A stretch of DNA of 64,000 nt from CALBPI01 sp039821605 (GCA_039821605.1 JBCBNV010000003.1:1-64000); one strand, 5' to 3'. Shown: positions 33,826-42,698, numbered from the stretch's first letter. The notes: a model not told the origin generated them from the letters alone. Made by a program: numbers and translations.

Positions 33826-34508
33826 CGCAGGCGAGCCCCGCAGTTCTGTTCGATCTTGACGGTACGCTCGTCGACACCGCCGAGGATCTCGCGGCAGCCT
33901 TGTGGTCGGCCTGCGACCGCTTTGGCCGTGACCGGCCGCCGCTCGCACAGGCGCGCACCGCGATCGGTGACGGCGGCCCCGGGCTCGTCCGGCTCGCCTT
34001 CGGCGACAACGCGCCCGAGCACGCCGATGCGTTGGCCCACCTGCTCGATTACTACGCCAACAACATCGCCGAGCATTCGCGTGTCTACGCACCGCTCGAC
34101 CGCGTGCTCGACGCGCTCGATGAGCGCGCGGTGCCCTGGGGCGTTGTCACCAACAAGCGTGTCGGCCTGGCCCGGTCCCTGCTGGGCGGTATCGGTGTGC
34201 TACCCACGCGTGACTGCATTATCGGCGGTGACACACTCGAGGTGGCGAAGCCGCACCCGGCGCCGCTGCTGCACGCGGCGGCGCTTCTCGGGGTTGAGGC
34301 CCAGCACTGCCTTTACATCGGTGACCACAGTCGTGACATTGATGCGGGCAATGCCGCCGGCATGCGTTGCATCGCGGCAGGTTACGGTTATATCCGTGCC
34401 GACGAAGACCCGACCCAGTGGGGTGCCGAAACCATTGCCCCGACGCCTGACGAACTGGCCACGCACATCGAGCAGTTTCTGACGCAGCACTCAGGCGCAG
34501 CGGCATGA
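33822..34508 (+). CDS. gph: HAD-family phosphatase (Gph / MupP type)
   Basis: A 228-residue haloacid dehalogenase-like phosphatase with motif I D-L-D-G-T-L-V-D-T, a helical cap, motif II around V-V-T-N-K and motifs III/IV K-P-H-P-A-P and Y-I-G-D-H-S-R-D. It may be phosphoglycolate phosphatase. In Pseudomonas the homologue at this position (between ubiG and yciK) is MupP, an N-acetylmuramate 6-phosphate phosphatase of cell-wall recycling, so that is an equal candidate. The GTG start overlaps ubiG by 4 nt and the stop overlaps rmuC by 4 nt. Confidence 0.88.
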   Translation: MTQASPAVLFDLDGTLVDTAEDLAAALWSACDRFGRDRPPLAQARTAIGDGGPGLVRLAFGDNAPEHADALAHLLDYYANNIAEHSRVYAPLDRVLDALDERAVPWGVVTNKRVGLARSLLGGIGVLPTRDCIIGGDTLEVAKPHPAPLLHAAALLGVEAQHCLYIGDHSRDIDAGNAAGMRCIAAGYGYIRADEDPTQWGAETIAPTPDELATHIEQFLTQHSGAAA

Positions 34509-35830
34509 CGTTACCTGAATTGCTCGAGCAGACGGCCGTCTGGCCCTGGCTGGGCGTGGCCGCACTGCTGGGCCTGCTCGTAGGGGCGCTCGTCGCCGTG
34601 CTTGTTGCGCGCCATCGCAGCGAGCGACAAGCGCTCGAGATCGCGCGGCTCGAACAACAGATCCGGGATGACACCGCGTTGCAGCGCGAACGCGAGCAAC
34701 TCATGGAGCTCATGTCGACGCGGCTCACAGGCGAGTTTGGTCAGCTGGCGCAAAGAACCATGCGCGCCAACAGCGAGACCTTTCTGCAGCTGGCCCAGGA
34801 GCACCTGGGCTCACGCCAGAAGGAGGCCGACAGTGCGCTTGCGGCGCGTGAGCAAGCCGTGGCCTCGCTCGTCAAACCCATCTCCGAAGCCTTGCGCGAC
34901 AGCCGCCGCCAGATCGAGGAACTCGAGAAGGCCCGCAGCCAGGCCTACGGCGGTATCACCGAGCAACTGGCCCATATGCAGGCAACGACCGCGTCGTTGC
35001 AGCACGAGACGCGCAACCTGATCTCGGCGCTGCGCCGCCCCGAGGTGCGCGGACAATGGGGAGAGATCACCCTGCGCCGGCTCGTCGAAATGGCAGGCAT
35101 GGTCGAGCACTGTGATTTCGTCGAGCAGGCCACAGTCCGTGGCGAAGACGGCAGCGCGTTGCGCCCGGACCTCATCGTTCGCATGCCCGATGAGCGCGAA
35201 CTCGTGGTCGACGTCAAGACTCCGCTCGACGCCTACCTGAGCGCCGTCGAGGCGACGGACGAGCAGGAACGTAAACGCTTCTTAAAGCAGCATGCGCGCA
35301 AAGTTGCGGACCGCATTGCCGAGCTGTCGCGCAAGTCTTACTGGGCCCAGTTCACCAAGAGCCCCGAATTCGTGATCCTGTTCATCCCCGGTGACCAGTT
35401 CCTCACCGCCGCGCTCAACGAACAGCCGACGCTCATCGACGACGCCCTGCGCCAGAACATCATCCTGGCCACGCCGACGAGTTTCGTCGCGTTGCTCAAA
35501 GCGGTCGCCTACGGTTGGCGCCAGCTCTCACTGGCGGAAAACGCCGAACACATCCGCAAGCTGGCCGTCGACCTGCACGACCGCCTGGCCGTTTACGCCG
35601 AGCACATGGCCCGTGTGGGCAGCCAGCTCGATGGCAGTGTCCGGGCTTACAACAAGGCTGTGGGCTCGCTGGAACGCAATGTGCTGCCCGGTGCACGCAA
35701 GTTCACCGAACTTGGTGTGCAACCCCGCAAGCAGATCGACGAGCTTTCGAGCGTGGAGTCGTCGACGCGCGACCTGCAGGCACTCATGCCCGGAGACGCT
35801 GAGGTCGATTCCAATGAGGACGGTGCGTGA
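34505..35830 (+). CDS. rmuC: RmuC-family DNA recombination protein
   Basis: RmuC, 441 residues, limits recombination at inverted repeats in E. coli; its nuclease-like core suggests DNA cleavage. An N-terminal membrane helix (about 13-35) is followed by a long coiled coil (40-150) and the RmuC core, with L-R-R-P-E-V-R-G-Q-W-G-E, L-V-V-D-V-K-T-P-L-D-A-Y and F-I-P-G-D-Q-F-L. The D-V-K pair looks like a PD-(D/E)XK-type site. Start and stop each overlap neighbours by 4 nt. Confidence 0.94.
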   Translation: MTLPELLEQTAVWPWLGVAALLGLLVGALVAVLVARHRSERQALEIARLEQQIRDDTALQREREQLMELMSTRLTGEFGQLAQRTMRANSETFLQLAQEHLGSRQKEADSALAAREQAVASLVKPISEALRDSRRQIEELEKARSQAYGGITEQLAHMQATTASLQHETRNLISALRRPEVRGQWGEITLRRLVEMAGMVEHCDFVEQATVRGEDGSALRPDLIVRMPDERELVVDVKTPLDAYLSAVEATDEQERKRFLKQHARKVADRIAELSRKSYWAQFTKSPEFVILFIPGDQFLTAALNEQPTLIDDALRQNIILATPTSFVALLKAVAYGWRQLSLAENAEHIRKLAVDLHDRLAVYAEHMARVGSQLDGSVRAYNKAVGSLERNVLPGARKFTELGVQPRKQIDELSSVESSTRDLQALMPGDAEVDSNEDGA

Positions 35831-36516
35831 ACCTGGGCGGCTTTGCGATGACCGACGCCGGCGATTGCCTTCGGCTTGCCGTGGCCTTTGTCGATGAGCC
35901 CTACGGTCAGCGCCTGGAGGCAACGTACCTGTTGCGCGAGGCCGTTGCCGGCGCCGCGACCACAAGCAGTGAGACCGCCGTTTGCGCCACGCAGCTGCAA
36001 TGGTGGCGCGATGAACTGGAGCGGCTCATCGCGGGCGAGCCCAGGCATCCGGCCGCACAGCAGTTTGCCGAACGCATCGCCACAGATGCGGACACGCTGC
36101 GGTTCGCGAGCGAGTGGATTGTCGATACGGAGCGTCTGCTGATTGGGCCGGCACCCGAGGACACGGCCAGTCACCGCATCACGGGCTATCGGCGTTACGG
36201 CGCAAGCCTCATGCTCGCGCTGACGCCAGAACTGCGCGCCAGCTGTGCGCCGTTGGTTCGCGATGTCGCCGTCGCGCTGTACGCGCTCGATGAACACCCC
36301 AAAGAACCGGTATTCGATTACGACACGGCAATGACGCTGCACGAGGCGATCAACACCCGTGCCGAATTGGTCACGGACGTTGGTGTTGCCGTGCTTGCGG
36401 CCACCTCGGCCAATGCGATGCGCCGCCGCTACGACGGCCTCAAGCCCGGCGCGGTGCGGCAGCTGCGCTTTGCCTGGCGCAGCGCACGCAGAACAAGAAA
36501 AAACGGAGACCCCTGA
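35827..36516 (+). CDS. Squalene/phytoene synthase-like protein
   Basis: A 229-residue helical protein. The segment T-Q-L-Q-W-W-R-D-E-L (about 56-65) followed by P-R-H-P-A-A resembles the Q-x-x-W-W-R-D / P-x-x-H-P block of trans-isoprenyl (squalene/phytoene synthase) relatives. The Asp-rich catalytic motifs of true phytoene synthases are not obvious, so it may be a non-catalytic relative such as those acting in respiratory complex assembly. The GTG at 35827 overlaps rmuC by 4 nt; an ATG at 35848 is an alternative. Its stop overlaps the yciK ATG by 1 nt. Function not established. Confidence 0.65.
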   Translation: MNLGGFAMTDAGDCLRLAVAFVDEPYGQRLEATYLLREAVAGAATTSSETAVCATQLQWWRDELERLIAGEPRHPAAQQFAERIATDADTLRFASEWIVDTERLLIGPAPEDTASHRITGYRRYGASLMLALTPELRASCAPLVRDVAVALYALDEHPKEPVFDYDTAMTLHEAINTRAELVTDVGVAVLAATSANAMRRRYDGLKPGAVRQLRFAWRSARRTRKNGDP

Positions 36517-37271
36517 TGTCCCTGGACCCAGCAACGCTGCAAGAGTTTGAAGCACCCGCAGGTGCGCTGGCAGATCGCGTCATCCTGATTACAGGCGCCA
36601 GTGACGGCATCGGCCGCGCGCTGGCCATCGAGTGCGCCCGCAAGGGTGCGCTCGTCATTGCACAGGGTCGCCGCCGCAAGAAACTCAAGGCGCTCGCAGA
36701 CGACATCGAGGCTGCGGGCGGCATCGAGCCCATCCTTGTGCCCATGGATTTTCTGAAGGCCGAGGGCGGCGTTTACCTGTCGCTGGCCGAGCAGATCGAG
36801 AAGGACTTTGGTCGACTTGACGGCCTCGTGCACTGCGCCGGCATGCTCGGTGAGATGACCGAGATCGAGGATTACGATGCGGCGGTCTGGCAACAGGTTA
36901 TGCACGTCAACGTCACAGCGGGCTTTGCGCTGTCGAAAGTGCTTTTGCCCCTGCTCAAGCAGTCCAAAGGCGCCATTGTGTTCACGAGCAGCAGCGTCGG
37001 TCGAAAAGGCCGCGCCTTCTGGGGCGCTTACAGCGTTTCAAAATTCGCCGTCGAGGGTCTGGCACAAACGCTCGCCGACGAGCTGGCCAAGTCTGACGTC
37101 AGCGTGAATGTCGTCAACCCGGGTGCCACACACACCAACATGCGCGCGCAGGCCTACCCGGCTGAAGACAAGAGCGCGATCGCTGCACCCGAAGCCGTGT
37201 TGGGGCCGTTCATGTACTTCCTCTGCGAAGCGGACCGCGGGATCACGGGGCACAGCGTCAACGCACAGTAG
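36516..37271 (+). CDS. yciK: YciK-type short-chain dehydrogenase
   Basis: A 251-residue SDR oxidoreductase. The cofactor motif is T-G-A-S-D-G-I-G, followed by the A-R motif region Q-G-R-R-R-K-K that favours NADP(H). The catalytic S-S-S and Y-S-V-S-K-F (Y-x-x-x-K) are intact. The C-terminal lid contains N-P-G-A-T-H-T-N-M-R, typical of YciK. The physiological substrate is unknown. It ends the overlapping chain from mtaD and converges on rluB with one base between the stops. Confidence 0.93.
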   Translation: MSLDPATLQEFEAPAGALADRVILITGASDGIGRALAIECARKGALVIAQGRRRKKLKALADDIEAAGGIEPILVPMDFLKAEGGVYLSLAEQIEKDFGRLDGLVHCAGMLGEMTEIEDYDAAVWQQVMHVNVTAGFALSKVLLPLLKQSKGAIVFTSSSVGRKGRAFWGAYSVSKFAVEGLAQTLADELAKSDVSVNVVNPGATHTNMRAQAYPAEDKSAIAAPEAVLGPFMYFLCEADRGITGHSVNAQ

Positions 37272-37272
37272 G

Positions 37273-38058
37273 CTATCGGCGGGGGCGTCGTCCCGGACCA
37301 CGCGGCGTGGCTTCAGGCGGGGGCTCGAGACCCACGGACTGGTAGAGACCGACGACCTCGCGCCGCGCCAGGTCCGCATAGCGTCCGGGCTTGAGCCGTG
37401 GAGGCAGGCGAAGATTGCCGTAACCGATCCGGATCAGGCGGCTGACCTTGAATCCTGCCGCCTCCCAGAGCCGACGCACCTCGCGGTTTCGGCCTTCACG
37501 CAGCGTGACTTCGTACCAGCGATTCGCGCCACCACCGCCGGTTTCGACGAGCGTCTCGAACGCCGCGCGGCCGTCATCGAGCTCAAGGCCATCAAGCATC
37601 GATTGCAGCGCATCGGCGTTCGGCTTGCCGAGCACGCGTACGGCGTAGCGGCGCTCGATTTCATAAGACGGGTGCATGAGCCGGTTGGCCAAAGCGCCGT
37701 CCGTGGTCATGACGAGTAACCCTGACGTAGCGATGTCGAGGCGACCAACGGAAATCCAGCGACGCGGCCCCGGCTTGGGCAGATTGTCGAACACAAGCGC
37801 CCTGCCCTCGGGGTCATTGCGGCTGCACACCTCGCCCTGCGGCTTGTGGTAGAGCAGATGCTTGTGGCGCGCCTGCTGAGCGCCGCGAATACTGATCGGC
37901 TTGCCTGAGAGCTCCAGTGTTTCGTCGCCGACGAGTGTGGCACCCAACTCGGCCACCTCGCCGTTGATCGTGAGTTGCCCGTCCGCAATCAGCCGCTCGA
38001 TCTCACGACGCGAACCGTAACCGGCCGCAGCGAGCACCTTCTGTGCGCGGTCAGCCAT
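37273..38058 (-). CDS. rluB: 23S rRNA pseudouridine(2605) synthase
   Basis: RluB makes pseudouridine 2605 in 23S rRNA. The start at 38058 (261 aa, M-A-D-R-A-Q-K) was chosen because upstream residues are low-complexity Arg/Thr from scpB antisense frames. An S4 domain (about 3-50) precedes the RsuA-type core, with G-R-L-D-I-A-T-S-G-L-L-V (catalytic Asp) and L-L-Y-H-K-P-Q-G. The C-terminal tail is Pro/Arg-rich. The start overlaps the scpB stop by 8 nt. The family member RluE/RsuA is a less likely alternative. Confidence 0.93.
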   Translation of the reverse strand: MADRAQKVLAAAGYGSRREIERLIADGQLTINGEVAELGATLVGDETLELSGKPISIRGAQQARHKHLLYHKPQGEVCSRNDPEGRALVFDNLPKPGPRRWISVGRLDIATSGLLVMTTDGALANRLMHPSYEIERRYAVRVLGKPNADALQSMLDGLELDDGRAAFETLVETGGGGANRWYEVTLREGRNREVRRLWEAAGFKVSRLIRIGYGNLRLPPRLKPGRYADLARREVVGLYQSVGLEPPPEATPRGPGRRPRR

Positions 38059-38818
38059 GCTCCTGCCGCGCGACCGGTGCCTCGTCCGTGTCGCCCGCAA
38101 CGCTGGTGTCCTCGGCACGGTCACTGACGTCGTCACTGTCCTCGCCGCTCGCATCGGCTGCAGGCGCCGCAGCCGCGTCGTCAACTAACTCAGAAATCGG
38201 CTCGTTCGACGCTTCGACAGTAGTTCCCGTACCGTCATCGACCGTGGGAAGGTCGAGCTGAATGCGCAGGCTTTCGATGTCTGTAAGTTCGGCCAGCGAC
38301 GGCAGTTCGTCCAGCGACCTGAGGTTGAAGTAGTCGAGGAAGGCCTTTGTCGTGCCGAACATTGCCGGCTTGCCGGGCACATCGCGGTGGCCCACGATGC
38401 GAATCCACTCGCGCTCCATCATGTTGCGGATGATATTGCTGCTGACGGCAACACCGCGTACGTCCTCGATCTCGCCACGTGTAATGGGCTGGCGGTAGGC
38501 GATGAGCGCCAGAGTTTCGAAGAATGCGCGCGAGTATCGCGGCGGCCGTTCTTCAAACAGCGCAACCAGCTCGCGGCCCATTTCCGAACGAACCTGGATG
38601 CGGAAGCCCGAGGCCACTTCCAGCAGCTCGATGCCGCGGCACTCGTAGTCCTCGGTCAGCGCCTTGAGCGCTTCACGCACTTCGCTCTTGGGCGTTTCCT
38701 CGGCGCGCGGGCGCGAATTCGCCGCGCGTTGCAGCTGATCAATCGACAGGGGCTCGGGCGACGCGAGCAGCGCGGCCTCTATGAAGTGCTTCGTCTCGAA
38801 TGCGTTGGCGTCTGCCAT
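38051..38818 (-). CDS. scpB: Segregation and condensation protein B
   Basis: ScpB, 255 residues, dimerises and binds ScpA in the SMC condensin complex. Two winged-helix domains occupy residues 5-185, with F-F-E-T-L-A-L-I-A-Y-R-Q-P-I-T-R-G-E-I (WHD2) easily recognised. The C-terminal 60 residues are acidic and Asp/Ala-rich, probably disordered. It overlaps scpA by 1 nt (TGATG) and rluB by 8 nt. The partner smc is at 51767. Confidence 0.95.
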   Translation of the reverse strand: MADANAFETKHFIEAALLASPEPLSIDQLQRAANSRPRAEETPKSEVREALKALTEDYECRGIELLEVASGFRIQVRSEMGRELVALFEERPPRYSRAFFETLALIAYRQPITRGEIEDVRGVAVSSNIIRNMMEREWIRIVGHRDVPGKPAMFGTTKAFLDYFNLRSLDELPSLAELTDIESLRIQLDLPTVDDGTGTTVEASNEPISELVDDAAAAPAADASGEDSDDVSDRAEDTSVAGDTDEAPVARQEHG

Positions 38819-39714
38819 CAGTCTTCTACTTCCAGCTCGATACTGGCGAGCGTTTCTTCGGTGTTCGCGACGCTGCGCGCGCCGCGGACGTGGATCGGCG
38901 CGAACGCCTGACTCTGGACCACCTCGATTAACTGCTCCTTGAGCAGCTCGAGGATGGCGATAAAGGTCACCGTTACCCCGAGGCGGCCCTCATTCGGGTC
39001 GAACAGCTCGGAGAAGTCGCGGAACTGGTCACCGGCCGTGCTCGAAAGGATGTCGCTCATGCGCTGGCGGACCGAAAGCGCTTCGCGTTGCACGTGCAGG
39101 TTCGAGAACATCTCAGCCCGCGCCATGACTTCCTTGAACGAAATGAGCAGTTCTTGCAGCGTTACGTCGGGAAGCTTGGTGACGGTGCGCTTAATCTGCA
39201 CCTCCGCGTGCGCGGTCAGGGTGTCACGTTCGGCGCGAGGCAGCTCGTCGATATCTTCGGCTGCTTTCTTGAAGCGCTCGTATTCCTGCAGGCGACGGAC
39301 GAGCTCTGCACGGGGATCGCCCTCTTCCTCTTCGTCGGACACAGGCCGCGGCAACAGCATGCGCGACTTGATCTCCGCGAGCATGGCGGCCATGAGCAGG
39401 TATTCACCGGCCAGCTCTAGCTGCAGGTCCTGCATGACCTCGATGTACTGCACGTACTGCTCAGTGATGTCAGCGATCGGGATGTCGAGGATGTCGAGAT
39501 TCTGTCGCCGAATCAGGTAGAGCAGCAGATCGAGCGGACCCTCAAAGGCCTCCAGGAATACCTTGAGCGCCTGCGGCGGGATGTAGAGGTCCTGCGGCAG
39601 CTCCGTTACGGGCTCGCCTTCCACAATGGCGAACGGCATCTCCTGCTGAGCCGCGGGGGGGCGCAGCAAGTCGCTTTCGCTTTGCGATTCTGTGGTCGTT
39701 GGCTCGGTGGTCAC
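38818..39714 (-). CDS. scpA: Segregation and condensation protein A
   Basis: ScpA, 298 residues, is the kleisin bridging SMC heads. The N-terminal block F-E-G-P-L-D-L-L-L-Y-L-I-R (about 53-65) and I-A-D-I-T-E-Q-Y are the family signature, and a winged helix closes the C-terminus. The first 40 residues are a variable extension rich in Thr, Ser and Glu. It starts the scpA-scpB-rluB unit. SMC-ScpAB rather than MukBEF excludes enterobacteria-like lineages. Confidence 0.95.
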   Translation of the reverse strand: MTTEPTTTESQSESDLLRPPAAQQEMPFAIVEGEPVTELPQDLYIPPQALKVFLEAFEGPLDLLLYLIRRQNLDILDIPIADITEQYVQYIEVMQDLQLELAGEYLLMAAMLAEIKSRMLLPRPVSDEEEEGDPRAELVRRLQEYERFKKAAEDIDELPRAERDTLTAHAEVQIKRTVTKLPDVTLQELLISFKEVMARAEMFSNLHVQREALSVRQRMSDILSSTAGDQFRDFSELFDPNEGRLGVTVTFIAILELLKEQLIEVVQSQAFAPIHVRGARSVANTEETLASIELEVED

Positions 39715-39756
39715 GGTGTTGGCGGGTCCCAGAGGCTAGCCCGCTATTCTAGCGCA

Positions 39757-40386
39757 TCAGACGCCCGGCACGATGGCTGAAGCGTCGCCCTTACCTTGTC
39801 TCAGGAGCTTGACACTGTCACCCGTCAGATCAAGCACCGTTGATGGCTCGATCCCGCCAGCGCCGCCGTCTATAACGGCCTCGACCTGCCCTTTGAGGCG
39901 GTCCGCCATATCCACGGGATCGGTGAGCGGCAGGTTCTCGCCGGGCATGAGCAACGTCGAGCTCATGATCGGCTCACTCAGGTATTCAAGCATCGCAAGC
40001 GGAATCGGGTGGTCGGGGATGCGGATACCAATGGTCCGCCGCTTGGGATTCTGCAGCCGCTTGGGCACCTCTCCCGTCGCACGCAGAATGAACGTGAAAG
40101 GGCCTGGCGTGAACGAGCGCAGCAGCCGGTAGGCCCAGTTATCCACACGGGCGTAGGTCGCGATCTCCGACAGATCGCGACAGACCAGCGTGAAGTTGTG
40201 GTCCTTGTCGGTGCGCCGGATCCGGCGGATCCGGTCCATGGCACGCTTGTCACCGATGTGGCAACCCAGCGCGTAGCTGCAGTCTGTCGGGTACGCGATC
40301 AGCCCACCAGAGCGGATCAGACTGACGACACGGGCAATCTGCCGCGCCTGCGGGTCGACCGGGTGGATGTCGATGAGCTCAGCCAT
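39757..40386 (-). CDS. yciO: YciO-type Sua5/YrdC family protein
   Basis: A 209-residue YrdC-fold protein. Y-P-T-D-C-S-Y-A-L-G-C, R-R-T-D-K-D-H-N-F-T-L-V and the G-P-F-T-F-I-L-R-A-T motif identify the YciO branch rather than TsaC, which makes threonylcarbamoyl-AMP for tRNA t6A. Whether YciO has that activity in the cell is uncertain. It lies 42 bp upstream of scpA on the same strand, matching the Pseudomonas arrangement. Confidence 0.92.
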   Translation of the reverse strand: MAELIDIHPVDPQARQIARVVSLIRSGGLIAYPTDCSYALGCHIGDKRAMDRIRRIRRTDKDHNFTLVCRDLSEIATYARVDNWAYRLLRSFTPGPFTFILRATGEVPKRLQNPKRRTIGIRIPDHPIPLAMLEYLSEPIMSSTLLMPGENLPLTDPVDMADRLKGQVEAVIDGGAGGIEPSTVLDLTGDSVKLLRQGKGDASAIVPGV

Positions 40387-40504
40387 GGCGGGATTGTACT
40401 GGTTTCACCTGCCGCCGATGGCAGTGTTCGGGCGGGTCCTACCGGCAAACCCCGCGGGTTTCCGATAGTATCCCCGGGCTCAAGTTCAGACCGAGTCCTG
40501 CACG

Positions 40505-41062
40505 ATGCAGATGCTCATCGATTTTCTACCGCTGCTGCTTGCGCTGGTGGCTTACAAGTTCAAGGGAATCTATGCCGCGACCATTGTGTTAATGGTGGTG
40601 CTGCCGCTGATTCCGCTTGGACAGAAGCTGCTGGGCAAGAAGGTCTCGCAGGTGCACCTTTGGTCCGCCGCGCTTGTCCTCGTGTTCGGGTCTGCAACCC
40701 TGTTGTTGCGCGACCCCCGTTTCATTATGTGGAAACCCACCGTGCTTTATGTGGCGATGGCCGTTGCTGTGACGGTATTCGACCGCTACACAGACCGCGG
40801 GCTGCTCGAACGTGCCATGGGCGGGACCATCGCGATGAATAAGTCGGATTGGCGCACGCTGGGTGGATTCTGGGTTGGCTTCTTCCTGTTCCTCGGTGCA
40901 CTGAATATCTGGGTCGCCTACAGCTACTCGGAGTCGACATGGTTCAGCTTCAAGGTTTGGGGGCTGACCGGGCTGACCGTTGTATTCATCATTGCGCAGG
41001 CACTGTGGATTGCGCCACGCGCCGAGGACGTGGAACCCGCCGTAAAGACCGAGGAAGACTGA
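40505..41062 (+). CDS. yciB: Septation protein A family inner membrane protein YciB
   Basis: A 185-residue polytopic membrane protein with about five hydrophobic helices. M-Q-M-L-I-D-F-L-P-L-L-L, then K-P-T-V-L-Y (before a membrane span) and the N-K-S-D-W-R-T-L-G loop are family markers. YciB (IspZ) interacts with division and elongation proteins in E. coli. The last 15 residues are acidic and cytoplasmic. The yciI start lies 1 bp after its stop, so yciB-yciI-bolA-PPIase look like one operon. Confidence 0.94.
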   Translation: MQMLIDFLPLLLALVAYKFKGIYAATIVLMVVLPLIPLGQKLLGKKVSQVHLWSAALVLVFGSATLLLRDPRFIMWKPTVLYVAMAVAVTVFDRYTDRGLLERAMGGTIAMNKSDWRTLGGFWVGFFLFLGALNIWVAYSYSESTWFSFKVWGLTGLTVVFIIAQALWIAPRAEDVEPAVKTEED

Positions 41063-41063
41063 T

Positions 41064-41366
41064 ATGCCCTGGTATGCGTTGATCGCACAAGACCGCGAGG
41101 ACAGCCTGCAGCTTCGAAAAAATGCCCGGCCCGCGCACCTCGATCGGATCCAGGCACTCGCCGCCGATGGGCGTGTGTTGCTCGCGGGTCCTCACCCTGC
41201 CGTGGATTCGACAGACCCAGGCCCGGCTGGTTTTTCTGGCTCACTGATCGTGGCCGAGTTTCAGGACCTCGAGACGGCGCAGCAGTGGTTTGCGGCAGAC
41301 CCCTACGTCATCGAAGGCGTCTTCGAACGCTTCGAGGTCAAGCCATTCCTGCCCGTGTTGCCCTGA
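41064..41366 (+). CDS. yciI: YciI-like protein
   Basis: A 100-residue dimeric alpha-beta barrel protein. M-P-W-Y-A-L-I-A-Q-D, R-P-A-H-L-D-R-I with the conserved His-Asp pair, G-P-H-P-A-V-D and D-P-Y-V-I-E-G-V-F are YciI signatures. The His/Asp pair suggests an enzyme, but the substrate is unknown. It sits between yciB and bolA, with spacers of 1 bp on each side. Confidence 0.93.
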   Translation: MPWYALIAQDREDSLQLRKNARPAHLDRIQALAADGRVLLAGPHPAVDSTDPGPAGFSGSLIVAEFQDLETAQQWFAADPYVIEGVFERFEVKPFLPVLP

Positions 41367-41367
41367 T

Positions 41368-41631
41368 ATGGAACGGATAGAGCGCATAGAGCAGGCACTT
41401 CGTGATGCGTTCGATCCCGCTGAGCTGCGGGTCAAGGATCAGTCCCACTTGCACGCCGGCCACGCCGGCGCGCGAGAAGGGCTCGGGCACTTTGACGTGT
41501 TTATTGTGTCCGATGCTTTCAAGGGCGTCGCCCGAGTGCGGCGCCACCAAATGGTCTACGCCGCCATGGGCGAGATGATGCAGACCGATATTCACGCGCT
41601 GGCCATCCGGGCCCGCGCGGTCGACGAATAA
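41368..41631 (+). CDS. bolA: BolA-family protein
   Basis: An 87-residue BolA/IbaG-like protein from the ATG at 41368, one base after the yciI stop. It has the K-H fold: R-I-E-Q-A-L-R-D-A-F, then D-Q-S-H-L-H-A-G-H (iron-sulfur ligating His region), F-D-V-F-I-V-S-D-A-F and R-H-Q-M-V-Y-A-A-M. BolA proteins pair with monothiol glutaredoxins in iron-sulfur trafficking and affect cell shape. A longer in-frame reading from 41290 lies within yciI and was rejected. Confidence 0.94.
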   Translation: MERIERIEQALRDAFDPAELRVKDQSHLHAGHAGAREGLGHFDVFIVSDAFKGVARVRRHQMVYAAMGEMMQTDIHALAIRARAVDE

Positions 41632-41659
41632 CCCGATATATCCCATAACAGGAGGCTCC

Positions 41660-42439
41660 ATGAGCATCACCCGTAACCTTGTGCTGGCCGGCGTGTCCGC
41701 ACTGATCTTCTTCCCCGCGCATGCGCAGACCGTCGCCACGATTGACGGCTCTGAAATCACCGAGTCTCAGCTCAAGGCCTACGCACTGGGGCGCACCGGC
41801 GCCGAAGCGACGGCTGAGAACCGCGCCCAGCTCATTGAGCAGATCGGCGATCTCGTGTTGCTCTCGAACGTCGCACAGCGCAGCGATCTCGGAAAGGACC
41901 CGCTGGTTAATGCCGAACTGGAATTGCAGCGTCGCTCCGTCCTGGCGCAGGCGTTGATCCAGGACTTTGTAAAGCGCAATCCCGTAACCGATGCTGACGC
42001 GCTCGAGGAGTACAACCGGCAGATCGAAGAATTCCCAGCGCCGGAACAGTTCAAGGCAAGCCACATCCTGCTTGAGAGCGAGGAAGACGCGAAAGCGGTT
42101 ATCACTGAGCTGGACGGCGGTGCAGATTTCGCCGAGCTGGCCAAAGAGAAGTCCACGGGTCCCTCGGGCCCCCAGGGTGGCGACCTGGGCTGGTTCGAAG
42201 CTGGCGCAATGGTCGCGCCGTTTAGCCAGGCGGTCAGCGAACTCGAGAACGGCAAGTACTCAACCGCACCGGTTCAGACCCAGTTCGGTTGGCACGTCAT
42301 TCTTCGCCAGGAAAGCCGCAAAGCGGAGCCGCCTGCGTTCGAAGAACTCAAGGACCGGCTCAGGCAGGGCATGGAACAGCAGAGGTTCCAGGAGTACTTC
42401 GAGAGCCTGAAAGCCGAGGCCTCTCTCGAGATTAAGTAA
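41660..42439 (+). CDS. Periplasmic parvulin-type peptidyl-prolyl isomerase
   Basis: A 259-residue exported foldase. A signal peptide (1-22, ending A-H-A) precedes an N-terminal helical chaperone region (30-120). The parvulin domain (about 128-222) has A-S-H-I-L-L, F-A-E-L-A-K, G-G-D-L-G-W-F and Q-F-G-W-H-V-I. It would catalyse Xaa-Pro isomerisation of envelope proteins. A good AGGAGG site precedes the ATG. It ends the yciB operon and is the last core gene before the AT-rich block; a plus-strand terminator follows at 42586. Confidence 0.94.
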   Translation: MSITRNLVLAGVSALIFFPAHAQTVATIDGSEITESQLKAYALGRTGAEATAENRAQLIEQIGDLVLLSNVAQRSDLGKDPLVNAELELQRRSVLAQALIQDFVKRNPVTDADALEEYNRQIEEFPAPEQFKASHILLESEEDAKAVITELDGGADFAELAKEKSTGPSGPQGGDLGWFEAGAMVAPFSQAVSELENGKYSTAPVQTQFGWHVILRQESRKAEPPAFEELKDRLRQGMEQQRFQEYFESLKAEASLEIK

Positions 42440-42446
42440 AGAAAAA

Positions 42447-42488
42447 GGCGGTGATGGAGCGTCGAATTGTGACGACCATCACCGCCTG
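42447..42488 (-). terminator. Long hairpin between converging units
   Basis: An 11-bp stem (GGCGGTGATGG with CCATCACCGCC) plus an inner CGTC/GACG stem. On the minus strand it is followed by TTTTTCTTT, so it best serves transcripts coming from the accessory block. On the plus strand it lies 8 nt after the PPIase stop but lacks a U-tract. Confidence 0.7.
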
Positions 42489-42585
42489 AGTGCCTCGCAT
42501 TGGCTAACTTTTGCGGGGTAGCCGCTTCGATCGCTCTGGCGGCTGCGCCCTTACCTCACATCTCCTAAACGATGAGGCGAGATTC

Positions 42586-42615
42586 GGCCGACTCTTTTGA
42601 GTCGGCCTTTTTTTT
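42586..42615 (+). terminator. Strong rho-independent terminator after the PPIase operon
   Basis: A 9-bp perfect stem, GGCCGACTC with GAGTCGGCC, a TTTT loop and eight T residues (42608-42615). It separates the yciB operon from the accessory block. Confidence 0.93.
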
Positions 42616-42698
42616 GTCAATTCATCCCAAACCAACCGCTCGCGCATTCCAATACACTAGAGGCTCACGTGCAGCACAGCAGACGTCTGCTTCCGCAC

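Noticed and set aside
42440..42698. Attachment site or integration scar at the left edge of the accessory block
   Set aside because: Two ordinary terminator hairpins account for the structure. I found no direct repeat matching the right edge near 48.8-49.0 kb.
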